A stretch of DNA of 64,000 nt from Labilibaculum sp. K2S (lineage in GTDB: Bacteria; Bacteroidota; Bacteroidia; Bacteroidales; Marinifilaceae). The translations under genes and the position numbers were made by a program. Below are positions 35,501 through 43,629 of this stretch, piece by piece. The notes beneath the pieces were generated by a model, which was given only the letters and a program-made list of their open reading frames with translations, was not told where the DNA came from and made no database searches. The DNA lies in contig NZ_JAUCMW010000014.1 in the NCBI RefSeq assembly GCF_030372765.1, positions 39,163-103,162 of the forward strand, read 5' to 3'. The stretch's first letter is position 1. Each line of letters begins with the position of its first letter.

Positions 35501-36716
35501 CCAAGGATAATACGGCATTGTTCGAAAGTCCGTTTTTGGTATCGAAAACCTGGGTGGTAGTATTAGTCTCAGTAATTAAATTTAATCCGTTTCCTCTGGT
35601 ACCTATCCATAAATTTCCATTTGCATCTTCATGCGCGGCTCTAACAATGTTGTGGTTTAAACTGCCTTCCGAAAGATCCCCTTTTTTTTTCAATTCGAAG
35701 AAATTGCCCTCCATGATGTATTTGTGTACTCCATCTCCATCGGTGCCAATCCATAAAAGATCGGGTTTCGTTTGGGTGATCGACCAAATCTTAACCTTTT
35801 TGTTTTCAGAGTTCTCTAAAAGTTTAATATGGCAAGGTTCAGACAAATTTAATTTGAATACTTCCCCTTCATCAGTACCTCCCCATAAAAATTCACCATC
35901 TAAGCTTACCGATAAGGAAGTAACAGAAAAGGGAGTGGGCTGTGGTTTGGTTTCTTGAATTGTTCCGTCTTCAAGATTAATGGATAGAAGCCCACCATTG
36001 TTTAAGCTTACAAAAAGAAAGAGCTGTTTGTGGTAGGTGTAAAACCAGTTTTTATCAGAATTAAACTGGTATTTACTGCTTAGATAAATTGTTTTTGTGA
36101 TTTCCCATGTGTCGTTGTGCTCCAATTTATAGACATTTCCTTCTTCAGACAAGCACCATAACTGTTCATTGGATGTAAATGCAAAACCAACTGTTTTTTT
36201 GGTAATATCTTTCTGATTGGAAATCTGAATTGGTTCAGAAAATTGCTTGTTTTCATAGTCAAATTTACAAATTCCATAATTGTATTTACTGCACCAAATT
36301 ACCGAATCCGCATCGAGACCAGCCCGGTAGCTTTCCTCCCGATATTCTATAAAATCAATATTATCCTGATAGGAAGTAAAAGTATTCTGCTCGTAATTAT
36401 ACGTGTTGAGGCCATTTTCAGTCACGATCCATAAATTATTGAACCGATCTTCAAGAATACTTCTGATGATATTGTTATTGATTGTGTTTTTGCGAAAGGT
36501 ATTGGGTTTGAATACTTTTATATTGCTTCCATCGAATCGATTTAATCCATCCCATGTACCAAACCACATGTATCCTTTCGAATCTAAATAAGATGAAGTT
36601 ACGGCACTATTGGATAATCCTTCAGTACTTCCTATTTGATTGTGTCTCCAGTTGCTGGCTTTAAAACCAGTAAGAAATAAAATCAGTATTAATCCCCAAG
36701 TAAAAACCCTTAGCAT
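32577..36716 (-). CDS. Hybrid two-component system sensor/regulator (HTCS)
   Basis: A protein of about 1379 aa. The start at 36716 gives a normal signal/anchor sequence (MLRVFTWGLILILFL); an ATG 17 codons further up is less likely. Order of domains: periplasmic two-propeller sensor with repeated WIGTxGxGL-type blades (about 20-670), Y_Y_Y domain (FWNPD region about 730-790), one transmembrane helix, HisKA with phospho-acceptor His in NIAHEFRTPLTL, HATPase_c (ISNALKYTP, DNGIGIP, GVGLSLTKSLIE), receiver with Asp in VIVSDIIMPEMDGLEL, and an AraC-type HTH at the end. It senses a breakdown product and activates the neighbouring operons. Transcribed divergently from the second GH130 gene. Confidence 0.95.
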   Translation of the reverse strand: MLRVFTWGLILILFLTGFKASNWRHNQIGSTEGLSNSAVTSSYLDSKGYMWFGTWDGLNRFDGSNIKVFKPNTFRKNTINNNIIRSILEDRFNNLWIVTENGLNTYNYEQNTFTSYQDNIDFIEYREESYRAGLDADSVIWCSKYNYGICKFDYENKQFSEPIQISNQKDITKKTVGFAFTSNEQLWCLSEEGNVYKLEHNDTWEITKTIYLSSKYQFNSDKNWFYTYHKQLFLFVSLNNGGLLSINLEDGTIQETKPQPTPFSVTSLSVSLDGEFLWGGTDEGEVFKLNLSEPCHIKLLENSENKKVKIWSITQTKPDLLWIGTDGDGVHKYIMEGNFFELKKKGDLSEGSLNHNIVRAAHEDANGNLWIGTRGNGLNLITETNTTTQVFDTKNGLSNNAVLSLGNDSFKNIWIGVDGEGIDMFESKTGNILHFPNDFENTSGIKLGSVYSICLDAFNDLWIGTSGYGLFRLSIVRKKDGKYRLADYSHYKSNPLNKNGLNSNIIYSIVEGEPNILWIGTRGGGLYRLNTISEKFEAFRSNSNDLNSLLNDDVLSLCKSNNENLWIGTSGGLDRLNLTTFPYQFTHYTEQNGLPNNTIHAIQTDQNDNIWVSTNNGLAKVNYRNSQIRSYFYSDGLQSNEFTDGASCFGKQTGKLYFGGVSGLTYFDPNKVADIEYFPRLAITNFSVFNEPEKEKNPVPFYIDMSDSLHLKYDQNFFRFEFTTLNFHNKQKCMYAFKLENFNTDYTLIKKEGEATYTNVPPGDYIFRVKCTNEDGIWNPDTREIKLTIHPPFWKTNWAYISYVILIFASIFLFIFLLLRRTKMRNKLAIERLEIQKTKEINHYKFQFFTNIAHEFRTPLTLIMAPAAQLMDLHPNNKEISPYVKSIYNNSTRLLHLIRELIDFRKVETGHFELQVQNYNLTDFTRTITEAFTQYAQEKDIELKLIDNSQNIIGWFDNNIMEKILLNLISNALKYTPQKGSVSIELLHQQKNAIIKITDNGIGIPTKYQDKIFDRFFQNANSLPKEKRFSESAGVGLSLTKSLIELHKGSIQLESKPNIGSCFTISIPISKSQYSNREKQNEIVIDESRIKDRAIEEIMGLELVSFADKATETSDGESPKHNILVVDDNEQLRNLIDDILHQDYNVLLAKNGLEALDKINSNDVSVIVSDIIMPEMDGLELCIAIKENINTCHIPIILLTAKGELEHRIQGIESGADSYIPKPFDPRHLKVRIRKLIEMRNQVRDAFQSVQSISVKDVSGLYKRDVKFVDNLQKFVDENLDKTELNADLLADQLAMSKTQLYRKIKAVTGFTPHGFIRNFRLKKAASLLLESSYTVSEIIYETGFNNRTYFYRCFKELYGESPTDYKKNIIDKSKQENT

Positions 36717-36912
36717 TTTTTTTAGGAAAAGTAACAAAATACGAATAGGCTGACAAGGTGAAGTCATTCTAATTTTACCTGTTATGCTAGTTTTTAGTAA
36801 ATTAGGGTATAAAGTATACAGATATGGAAGTAGAGTATACTAGCCACTGAGCTATAAGGATTTTATTTGTAGAACAATGAATATGGATTGAGCCATTAAA
36901 AAAGATAGACTT

Positions 36913-38028
36913 ATGGAGATTTGCAAGAGAAATTTACACATTATTAACTGGGAAACGGAAGTTGATTTAAATAAACCCGTTTCCAGATATCCTGGTAATC
37001 CAATCGTCAGCTGTGCAGATGTTAACCGTGTTTGGAAAGATCCAAGATACCAGGTAATCACTGTTCACAATGCGGGTATTACAAGCTATAATGCTGAGGT
37101 GATAATGTTGTTTCGGTCTCATCTTCGAAATGGAATCTCGTTGATTGGTACTGCTCGCAGCAACAATGGAATAAACAATTGGGTGATTGATCGTGAACCA
37201 AGTATAAAACCCTGTAATGCTAAGGATATATTCGCTGAAGGAACAAGTAAGAATAACTTGATTGAAAATGAAGCCGGAGGAGTAGAAGACCCAAGGATTT
37301 CTTGTATAGGAGATACTTATTTTATTACTTATAGCGCTTATCATGCACTGGAAAAAGATAAGGTTCGGGTTTCGTTGATTACAACTCAGGATTTTAAGTC
37401 GTTTGTAAGGCATGGCCCCTTAATGGATGTAGATATGCGGAATGTTGTAATTTTTCCTGAGAAAATTAATGACCGGTATTATGCTCTTTTCCGCCCGAAT
37501 GATCATACTGAAGATCATACCGGTGGTGTTTTTAAAGAGATTCAAATTGGCTGCAATAAAGATATTTTCAATAATAATTGGATTTTAACAAAGGAACCAA
37601 TTATGAGACAGGCCGGAGGGCCAAGCACATTTGGCAGTAAAATAGGACCGGGTGCAACTCCCATTAAAACAAAATATGGATGGATTAATATTTTTCATGG
37701 GGTGAGAGGTACTATGGATGGTAATCCTTATACTTTGGGTGTCGCTCTTCATGATTTGAAAAACCCGGATAAAGTTCAGGTATCTAATATTCCGATTCTA
37801 TTTCCCACTAAAGCAGACTGCAGAACGAAAGACGAAGAGTATGTTCATGTTCCCAATGTCGTATTTTGTTGTGGTGCTCATCGAAAAGATGATGGTACAA
37901 TATTTATATATTACGGTGGAAATGATACAGTAATGAATGTTGGAGTTACACATGAAGATGTACTTGTTGAACTTTGCCTGAAATATCCTCAAAATCCTAT
38001 GGATGGAATTCCGACATATCAATTTTAG
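36913..38028 (+). CDS. GH130-family mannosyl-glycoside phosphorylase
   Basis: A 371-aa cytoplasmic enzyme without signal peptide. GH130 motifs are clear: GGVEDPRIS with general-acid Asp126, VVIFPEKINDRYYALFRPND and IGPGATPIKTKYGWINIFHG, then EYVHVPNVVFCCG. The FRPND and FHGVRG pattern is that of phosphorylases related to 4-O-beta-mannosyl-glucose phosphorylase, which release mannose 1-phosphate. It lies divergent to the HTCS gene, with 196 bp between the starts, and two terminator-like hairpins follow. Together with the GH130 at 20630 it suggests a beta-mannose-containing glycan as substrate. Confidence 0.9.
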   Translation: MEICKRNLHIINWETEVDLNKPVSRYPGNPIVSCADVNRVWKDPRYQVITVHNAGITSYNAEVIMLFRSHLRNGISLIGTARSNNGINNWVIDREPSIKPCNAKDIFAEGTSKNNLIENEAGGVEDPRISCIGDTYFITYSAYHALEKDKVRVSLITTQDFKSFVRHGPLMDVDMRNVVIFPEKINDRYYALFRPNDHTEDHTGGVFKEIQIGCNKDIFNNNWILTKEPIMRQAGGPSTFGSKIGPGATPIKTKYGWINIFHGVRGTMDGNPYTLGVALHDLKNPDKVQVSNIPILFPTKADCRTKDEEYVHVPNVVFCCGAHRKDDGTIFIYYGGNDTVMNVGVTHEDVLVELCLKYPQNPMDGIPTYQF

Positions 38029-38182
38029 ATTTAAAAGGCGGATAAGGGATTTTTTCTTTTTAAGGATTGCACTTTTAGTATTCTTTAACACTTGTTCCAA
38101 TCTGTTAACTTCATTTTGAACTACATTTGTTTCATAGAGATTAAAGATTAGGTTTTTCATAGATTAGATTTAGATAAATTGA

Positions 38183-38210
38183 TACCCGGCTGAACACCGG
38201 GTTTCTTTTT
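38183..38210 (+). terminator. Terminator after the second GH130 gene
   Basis: ACCCGG/CCGGGT stem with a seven-nt loop, followed by TTCTTTTTTT. About 155 nt after the GH130 stop. Confidence 0.7.
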
Positions 38211-38381
38211 TTACTCACAGTTCATCTTACCAGACAAATTACTCCAATTAATTTAAGCTTCTTTAACTTCTTTTTCAAGCAATTAACATTTTAATGATTT
38301 ACCTTTAAAGGAGAATAAAACTTGTAAGTGGTTTTTTTCATAGATTAAAGATTTAGGTTAGTAATTAGTGGTTAGTGAAAA

Positions 38382-38407
38382 AGTCTGGTGTGATGCCCGG
38401 ACTTTTT
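38382..38407 (+). terminator. Second terminator-like hairpin
   Basis: AGTCTGG/CCCGGACT stem (one wobble) with a TGTGATG-type loop and TTTTTT tail. It lies 200 bp after the first and belongs to the second of the two related units. Confidence 0.65.
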
Positions 38408-38540
38408 TCATTTTATGATATTCGTTTTTCAGTCAATTATTTTTGATGTACCTGTTTAATTTATTTGCATTTGGAAGACTTTATGGATAACTATTTAACT
38501 TTTATTAATCAGATATGATGGAATTAGTGAACATATTTCG

Positions 38541-38548
38541 TAGATTTG
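38541..38548 (+). promoter_or_regulatory. Candidate -7 element for the 38599 gene
   Basis: TAGATTTG matches TAnnTTTG, 50 nt before the ATG. No clear -33 element seen. Confidence 0.4.
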
Positions 38549-38598
38549 ATATCATAACTTAATTGAATTTTATCTATTTATATCTGAAAAATTAGACC

Positions 38599-39045
38599 AT
38601 GAAAAAATCTATTTTAATACTTTTTGTATTTGTCGGGTTCGCTCTTAGCGCACAAAATACCAAAGTTGAAGTGCTGAAAGAGTTTCTAAAAGGAACCATT
38701 CAATTGGATACAGGTGATATTGATTTAGAACAACCAATCTTTACTATTAACGAGTTGGCTGCCAATAAAGCTGATAAAGTAACGGATTTAACAAAGGAAA
38801 ATGTTGCTGAAGTTTTAGCTGAAGCAAAAAACTATTCTACATGTATTGTAACTGTAGGGGTGCACACAATCGTTAAGATTACCGATTTTGAAGATTGCAG
38901 TCCAAGTGGTGCATGGGGCGCATGCATGCCAATAGGGAAAGGCTATATTCAAAAGGCGGGTGTTTTATCTGAAGTAAATGATTACCTTAAAAATATCATT
39001 GGACGACCAGGTTCTCAGGAGAGAAAAGTGTTTCTTTTTAAATAG
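38599..39045 (+). CDS. Small secreted protein, unknown function
   Basis: A 148-aa protein with a cleavable signal peptide (VGFALSAQN). The mature 130 residues contain three cysteines (STCIVTVG, DCSPSGAWGACMPIG), which could form a disulfide in the periplasm or outside, and a C-terminal basic tail. No family recognised. It is a single-gene unit between the tandem hairpin region and a strong bidirectional terminator. No link to the PUL can be shown. Confidence 0.7.
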   Translation: MKKSILILFVFVGFALSAQNTKVEVLKEFLKGTIQLDTGDIDLEQPIFTINELAANKADKVTDLTKENVAEVLAEAKNYSTCIVTVGVHTIVKITDFEDCSPSGAWGACMPIGKGYIQKAGVLSEVNDYLKNIIGRPGSQERKVFLFK

Positions 39046-39072
39046 AAATAGTAAAACAATGCATATTTTGGG

Positions 39073-39102
39073 AAACCCTATCGGCTAATGTTGATAGGGT
39101 TT
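39073..39102. terminator. Bidirectional terminator
   Basis: AAACCCTATC/GATAGGGTTT ten-bp stem with a ten-nt loop. It serves the small secreted protein gene on the plus strand and the convergent porP/ompA gene on the minus strand. Confidence 0.8.
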
Positions 39103-39114
39103 TGTATTAGGTTG

Positions 39115-40692
39115 TTACTGGTAATTGTATATTTCAAAGGAAACTCTTCGATTGTTAGCGCGGCTTTTATTGTCAGTATTTGCCACAACGGGTAAGCTTT
39201 CGCCATGAGGGACAACGATTATTTGGTTATCGGGAATACCGTTTAGAACCAAATAATTTTTTACAGTTAACAAGCGTTTGTAAGCCAATTCTATGTTAGA
39301 GCTGTCGGAACCTATATCATCAGTATGTCCGTGCATTTTAAGCGTGTAGTTCTGGTTCTTTTTCAGGATTTTTATTACGGTTGCCAGTTTATTTCTGGAA
39401 TATTCGGTAAGGGTATAGTTCCCAAACGAGAAATAGATGTTTTCAAGATGATCTTCCATATCTATTTTTTCTTCTTTCTGTTCCGGGCATCCTTTGTTTT
39501 CGAAACTTCCTGGTATTTCCGGACAAAGATCTTCACTGTCAACGATTCCATCTTCATCAGAATCTACCGGACAACCGGTTTCGTCAACAATGTAATAGGA
39601 AGGCGTATTAGGACATTGATCAATATCGTCGGCCACACCATCTCTGTCCTGGTCAGACTGTTTATCTCTTTTTTCCATTTCTTCCAAAGCCTTTCTTAAA
39701 TAATCTATTTTTTTGTATTTCTCGGCTAACAGGGTTTTAAGGATACTGCTGTCGTTGTCCAGAATTCTGTCTGGCTTTTTATCGGAAGATAGTGGGAGAC
39801 TAAAGCCAAGAAGGAATTCATGATTGTTGGAAGCGTATCTTCCGGTTTTTTTAATACCAAGATCATAAGAATATCCAATCGTAAAGTTTTTAAGAATCTT
39901 TACACCTAAATTAAGTCCCAATGAGAAATCATCACGGTAATTAACTGCAAACCATCCTTTGCCTTTTAAATCAGCAATCACATTTACATCGTACTGAAAA
40001 GGGGAACTGTCGGCATATCTAAGAAGCAGGAACGGAGAAATGCTAAGGTCTTTAACCATATTGATTGGAAACTTGTATCCGCCTGTTACCAATAATTGTC
40101 GGTTTAATTGGTAAGAACTTTGTTTATCGCCACTGGATTCGGATATTGAGTTGTTGAGTAGTTGAGGAACTGTGATGCCCAGTAATAGATTATTATAAGT
40201 GTAATAGACACCTAAGTTAGCCATAAACTCGGTGTTTTTGATGTTGTTGTTAAGCAAATAAGGATCGCTTGAGTTTGCTATAATTCCGGACATATCCATT
40301 CTGAAATCGGAAACTCCGGCAGAAATACCAAATCGAAGGTTGTGCTCGTCGGTGAATTTTAAACGGTACGAATAACTAAGTAATGCTTGTGTGTTACTAA
40401 AAATACCTACATCATCATTCGTCAGATTTAAGCCAGCACCATATTTCCCCTCCTTTAATGCAGCATCTGCTGTAAAAACATGGGTAACCTGACCACCATC
40501 AAAACTCATGAATTTTTGATTGCGGATAAGGTATGAATTGAATAATTTATTGGCTCCTGAAGCTGCCGGGTTGTATACAACCGGATTAATGTAATACTGA
40601 TCAAGTAAAGGTACCTGTTGCGCTTTTACAGAAAAATCAGCAAAAGCTACTAGTGTTAAAATGAATGTTATAAGCTTTACTTGGATTCTCAT
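39115..40692 (-). CDS. PorP/SprF-family protein fused to OmpA domain
   Basis: A 525-aa protein with a signal peptide (FADFSVKAQQ). Residues of about 25-310 are a PorP/SprF-type barrel (VPLLDQYYINPVVYNPAASG at the start is the family hallmark). A short coiled-coil (about 325-350) leads to calcium-binding thrombospondin type 3 repeats (DQDRDGVADDIDQCPNTP, DSDEDGIVDSEDLCPE) and a C-terminal OmpA domain (MHGHTDDIGSDSSNIELAYK) that should bind peptidoglycan. In type IX secretion, PorP/SprF-like proteins hold secreted type B adhesins at the surface. The gene lies 18 nt after such an adhesin gene, which fits that role. Confidence 0.92.
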   Translation of the reverse strand: MRIQVKLITFILTLVAFADFSVKAQQVPLLDQYYINPVVYNPAASGANKLFNSYLIRNQKFMSFDGGQVTHVFTADAALKEGKYGAGLNLTNDDVGIFSNTQALLSYSYRLKFTDEHNLRFGISAGVSDFRMDMSGIIANSSDPYLLNNNIKNTEFMANLGVYYTYNNLLLGITVPQLLNNSISESSGDKQSSYQLNRQLLVTGGYKFPINMVKDLSISPFLLLRYADSSPFQYDVNVIADLKGKGWFAVNYRDDFSLGLNLGVKILKNFTIGYSYDLGIKKTGRYASNNHEFLLGFSLPLSSDKKPDRILDNDSSILKTLLAEKYKKIDYLRKALEEMEKRDKQSDQDRDGVADDIDQCPNTPSYYIVDETGCPVDSDEDGIVDSEDLCPEIPGSFENKGCPEQKEEKIDMEDHLENIYFSFGNYTLTEYSRNKLATVIKILKKNQNYTLKMHGHTDDIGSDSSNIELAYKRLLTVKNYLVLNGIPDNQIIVVPHGESLPVVANTDNKSRANNRRVSFEIYNYQ

Positions 40693-40710
40693 AATATGGG
40701 TATATTCAGC

Positions 40711-42717
40711 TTAATTCTTGCCAAGAATGGATATCGTTCCTCTAATTGGGTTTATTTTTTCCTGGTTAAAATTGATTAGGTAGTAATAAGCACCATTGGG
40801 AAGAATCGATCCGTTATAGCTTCCTTTCCAATTATTTTGATAAGATTTGGCATGATAAATTTCCTGTCCGTAGATATTAAAAATGGATACCTCAGGAGCA
40901 TTTAAATCCGATTCGTATTGAATCAGCCATTCGTCATTTATCCCGTCACCATTCGGAGTGAGTGCATTGCCGACAATTACCTTTTTACCATCCTCTAAAT
41001 GTATTTCGGCTAGCTGACCTGCATCGGAAGATCGACAATAATTTGAATCAACAACAAGTATCTGATAGGTTCCTATAGCTAAATTATCTAACTCCAATAG
41101 ATTCTCGTCGGTTGAGTAGGTGTCGCCGGGATTGATAATAAATTTGTAAGGAGGTGTTCCGTCAGTTGTACTAATTGTGAGCTGTCCATCATTCTCAAAT
41201 TGAACATCCTTGCTAAGGATTTGCAATTTTGGATTTTTATGAACCACAATTTCGGGCTTTGATCCAATAAATTCATCGACACAATTACCAATTGTTATTT
41301 TGTAACTGGATTGTTCATTGGGCAGAATTTCTTCGAAAACAACTGCTTCTCCCGAACCAGTTATGCTGCCAACCTCCTTATTTCCATCATGCAAAATATA
41401 TTCGATTCCATCAATTGAGGCAGGCAGTTCAATATCTACAAATTCACCCAGACAAATCTCAGAAGGAGTTACAAAACTTTCCAGTGAGAGAGGATTAATA
41501 TCAAAAAGGTCAATTTGTTTACTGCTGCTTAAAATCATTTTATCTGTACAAACAGATTCATAGGCGTAAACTTGATATTTGGTCGGTTTTGATGGTGTTA
41601 ATGAAGGAAAGGTGATCGTATTTCCATTACCAATAATGTTTGCTTCCAGAAAATTACTTTCATCGTGAATTTGGTAATAAATACCTTCTTCACTATTCTC
41701 AATAGATAAAACGACTTCTTCACCGACACATATTTTTTCACGACTGGCTGTAAGCTCCCGATCGGTTTGCGGCGGATTGTGAACGTCAACGTCAACAGTA
41801 TATCTAATATCTATTGGGTTTATGCATTTATTACCCAGTGCTTCAATTCGATAGGTAGTTGAAGAAGAGGGAATAGTTGGTTCAAAGTTTATGTCCTCAC
41901 TATTTCCTGTCAAAGGTGATCCAATTGGAGTATCTCCGGCAAAAAGTTGATAACTAACAGCAGGGTCGGTTGGTGTTAAAGAAATTATTACCTCCTCGTC
42001 TTTGCAAATGGTATGTTTGTCAATAGTTGGGTGTAAATGATCCTCTGGAGGAAGGCCAACTAAAACTTTAGCTGTTTGCTGAAGTGTTGAGGTAGAAGCG
42101 CAGGTGTTGTTCGTTGCAACGATATGATAAATTACAGATCTAAAAGGAGAGAATTCAGGAAAAGAAATGCTTGAATTGTTTCCCTGAATTGGGCTTTGTT
42201 GCATGTATGTACCATCGTATAATTGGTAGCTAACTCCTAATTGACTGCTGTTTAGTGAAATGGATGTCTTTTCCCCAATGCAGATTTGATCTTCGGATAT
42301 GCTCACGGCGATATTATCAACCGGCTTGCTGATAACTTCAATACTTACAGTTTGAGACAGGTCAATACTTTCTGATGTTATTGCATGAATTGCAGCGATA
42401 TGGTATGAGGTTGAGCAGTTAGGAGTTATGGTAAAGTGGATTGTGGAACCATTTCCCGCCTGCGGACTGCCAATATTTGTATCTTCAGATTTGAGTTGAT
42501 AGTTTACACCAATTTCACTTTGCGTGACATGGATTTGAGTGAGTTCTCCTTCACAGATTATTTCTTTATCAATAGTAACCGTAAGTGAATTATCCGGAAT
42601 TGAAGGTAAAACATTAATCTTGCTGTGATGTAATGAATATCCTTCCTTTGCAAAGCTTGCTGATAGTAAATAAATAATAAGTAAGATATATCGCAGTTGT
42701 TTGTAGATCTGGCTCAT
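40711..42717 (-). CDS. Type IX-secreted adhesin-like protein with CHU_C tail
   Basis: A 668-aa protein. After the signal/anchor (residues about 8-25) come five repeats of about 75-90 residues, each opening with a Cys-containing ICxGE motif (IICEGELTQI, QICIGEKTSI, TICKDEEVII, KICVGEEVVL, EICLGEFVDI), resembling Ig-like or PKD-like modules, then a SprB-type repeat (TTDGTPPYKFIINPGDTYST). The end is the type B T9SS sorting domain (NALTPNGDGINDEWLIQYES ... ILPNGAYYYLINF). Exported through the type IX system and anchored outside. Likely an adhesin; partner PorP/SprF is encoded next to it. Confidence 0.9.
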   Translation of the reverse strand: MSQIYKQLRYILLIIYLLSASFAKEGYSLHHSKINVLPSIPDNSLTVTIDKEIICEGELTQIHVTQSEIGVNYQLKSEDTNIGSPQAGNGSTIHFTITPNCSTSYHIAAIHAITSESIDLSQTVSIEVISKPVDNIAVSISEDQICIGEKTSISLNSSQLGVSYQLYDGTYMQQSPIQGNNSSISFPEFSPFRSVIYHIVATNNTCASTSTLQQTAKVLVGLPPEDHLHPTIDKHTICKDEEVIISLTPTDPAVSYQLFAGDTPIGSPLTGNSEDINFEPTIPSSSTTYRIEALGNKCINPIDIRYTVDVDVHNPPQTDRELTASREKICVGEEVVLSIENSEEGIYYQIHDESNFLEANIIGNGNTITFPSLTPSKPTKYQVYAYESVCTDKMILSSSKQIDLFDINPLSLESFVTPSEICLGEFVDIELPASIDGIEYILHDGNKEVGSITGSGEAVVFEEILPNEQSSYKITIGNCVDEFIGSKPEIVVHKNPKLQILSKDVQFENDGQLTISTTDGTPPYKFIINPGDTYSTDENLLELDNLAIGTYQILVVDSNYCRSSDAGQLAEIHLEDGKKVIVGNALTPNGDGINDEWLIQYESDLNAPEVSIFNIYGQEIYHAKSYQNNWKGSYNGSILPNGAYYYLINFNQEKINPIRGTISILGKN

Positions 42718-43163
42718 TAGTTATTTTTGATTACAGTATTCTTAAAAGGGATTTGCTGTTTTATATCTCTGTAAAAGGAACACGTAAAATATGTTCTTTT
42801 AAGAAAGATTAACAATTTAAGATTGGTGTTTTTGATATTTTAAGAAATTTGACACAAATCATTGGTTTCCGGTTCGTATATTTATATGACTGTAAATCTT
42901 AGGAAATCCCCTTATTTAATTTATGTTTGCAAATTTTTCTTGAATTAAGTTTTGGTTGTATTTATATGATTGTTAAGTTGTTATGGTGAATTGTAGTTTT
43001 TGCCACTTTATTTTGATCAGCAATGCAAAAATAATGACAAATAGGCGTTTATTTAATGGCAAGAATTTGAGTTCAAAATTATTTGAATCTATATGTAGCG
43101 GAAGAAGTTCTCCCAATATATTTTTATACATTTGTTTGAACCATTTTAAATAAGAGAGTATAT
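42718..43163. other. Divergent intergenic region with a direct repeat
   Basis: A 446-bp AT-rich gap between the adhesin gene (minus) and the deaminase gene (plus). GGTTCGTATATTTATATGAC (42871-42890) and GGTTGTATTTATATGATTG (42954-42972) are related direct repeats about 83 bp apart, followed by TGTAAATC and TTAAG. They may be regulator sites or duplicated promoter DNA. Otherwise nothing visible except the -7 element at 43127. Confidence 0.45.
43127..43134 (+). promoter_or_regulatory. -7 element of the deaminase-S41 peptidase operon
   Basis: TACATTTG matches TAnnTTTG, 29 nt before the ATG at 43164. Confidence 0.55.
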
Positions 43164-43619
43164 ATGCAAAATGCTAAACAGTTGGATTTTGACCAAAAAC
43201 AAGATAAATTAGACAGAAGATATGTGAGAATGGCTTTGATTTGGGCTGAAAATTCATATTGTGTACGAAGACAGGTTGGAGCATTAATTGTAAAGGATCA
43301 AATGATTATATCGGATGGATATAATGGAACACCTTCCGGTTTTGAGAATGTTTGTGAGGATGAAAACTTTCAGACTAAGCCTTACGTTTTGCATGCAGAA
43401 GCAAATGCAATAACCAAAGTTGCAAAATCAAGTAACAGCAGTGAAAATGCAACACTGTATGTAACTGCTACACCATGTATTGAATGTGCAAAATTAATAA
43501 TCCAGGCTGGGATTGTTCGGGTTGTTTATTCGGAAGAATATCACAGCACGGAAGGGAAAGACTTGTTGGAAAGAGCAGGGATTGAAGTGAAATATGTAAA
43601 TGTTAAAGAACCGATTTAA
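43164..43619 (+). CDS. dCMP deaminase / ComEB-family zinc deaminase
   Basis: A 151-aa cytosolic deaminase. Zinc ligands and catalytic Glu are visible in HAEANAITK and TPCIECAKLI, with the dCMP-deaminase pattern SDGYNGTPSGFEN upstream. It converts dCMP to dUMP for thymidylate synthesis, or a related nucleotide. Its 3' end is followed immediately by the S41 peptidase gene, a conserved order in Bacteroidota. Confidence 0.92.
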   Translation: MQNAKQLDFDQKQDKLDRRYVRMALIWAENSYCVRRQVGALIVKDQMIISDGYNGTPSGFENVCEDENFQTKPYVLHAEANAITKVAKSSNSSENATLYVTATPCIECAKLIIQAGIVRVVYSEEYHSTEGKDLLERAGIEVKYVNVKEPI

Positions 43620-43629
43620 AATAGTTTTC

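Larger units (their letters stand above)
38029..38598. other. Intergenic region with two hairpin/small-ORF units
   Basis: A 570-bp gap holding two related units. Each has, on the minus strand, a GC-rich hairpin followed by GATTTA/AATCTA-rich sequence, an ATG and a short lysine-rich frame. Unit 1 starts at 38160 (MKNLIFNLYETNVVQNEVNR..., running towards the GH130 gene). Unit 2 starts at about 38341 (MKKTTYKFYSPLKVNH, then a stop, then NVNCLKKKLKKLK in the same frame). The weak match NEVNRLEQVLKN/NVNCLKKKLKKL suggests duplication and decay. On the plus strand the same hairpins have terminal T-runs and look like terminators. Confidence 0.4.

Noticed and set aside
37798..38160. Minus-strand frame of 120 codons
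   Set aside because: Two-thirds of it is antisense to the conserved GH130 3' end. Only the first 45 codons could be real, and these are kept as a low-confidence observation.
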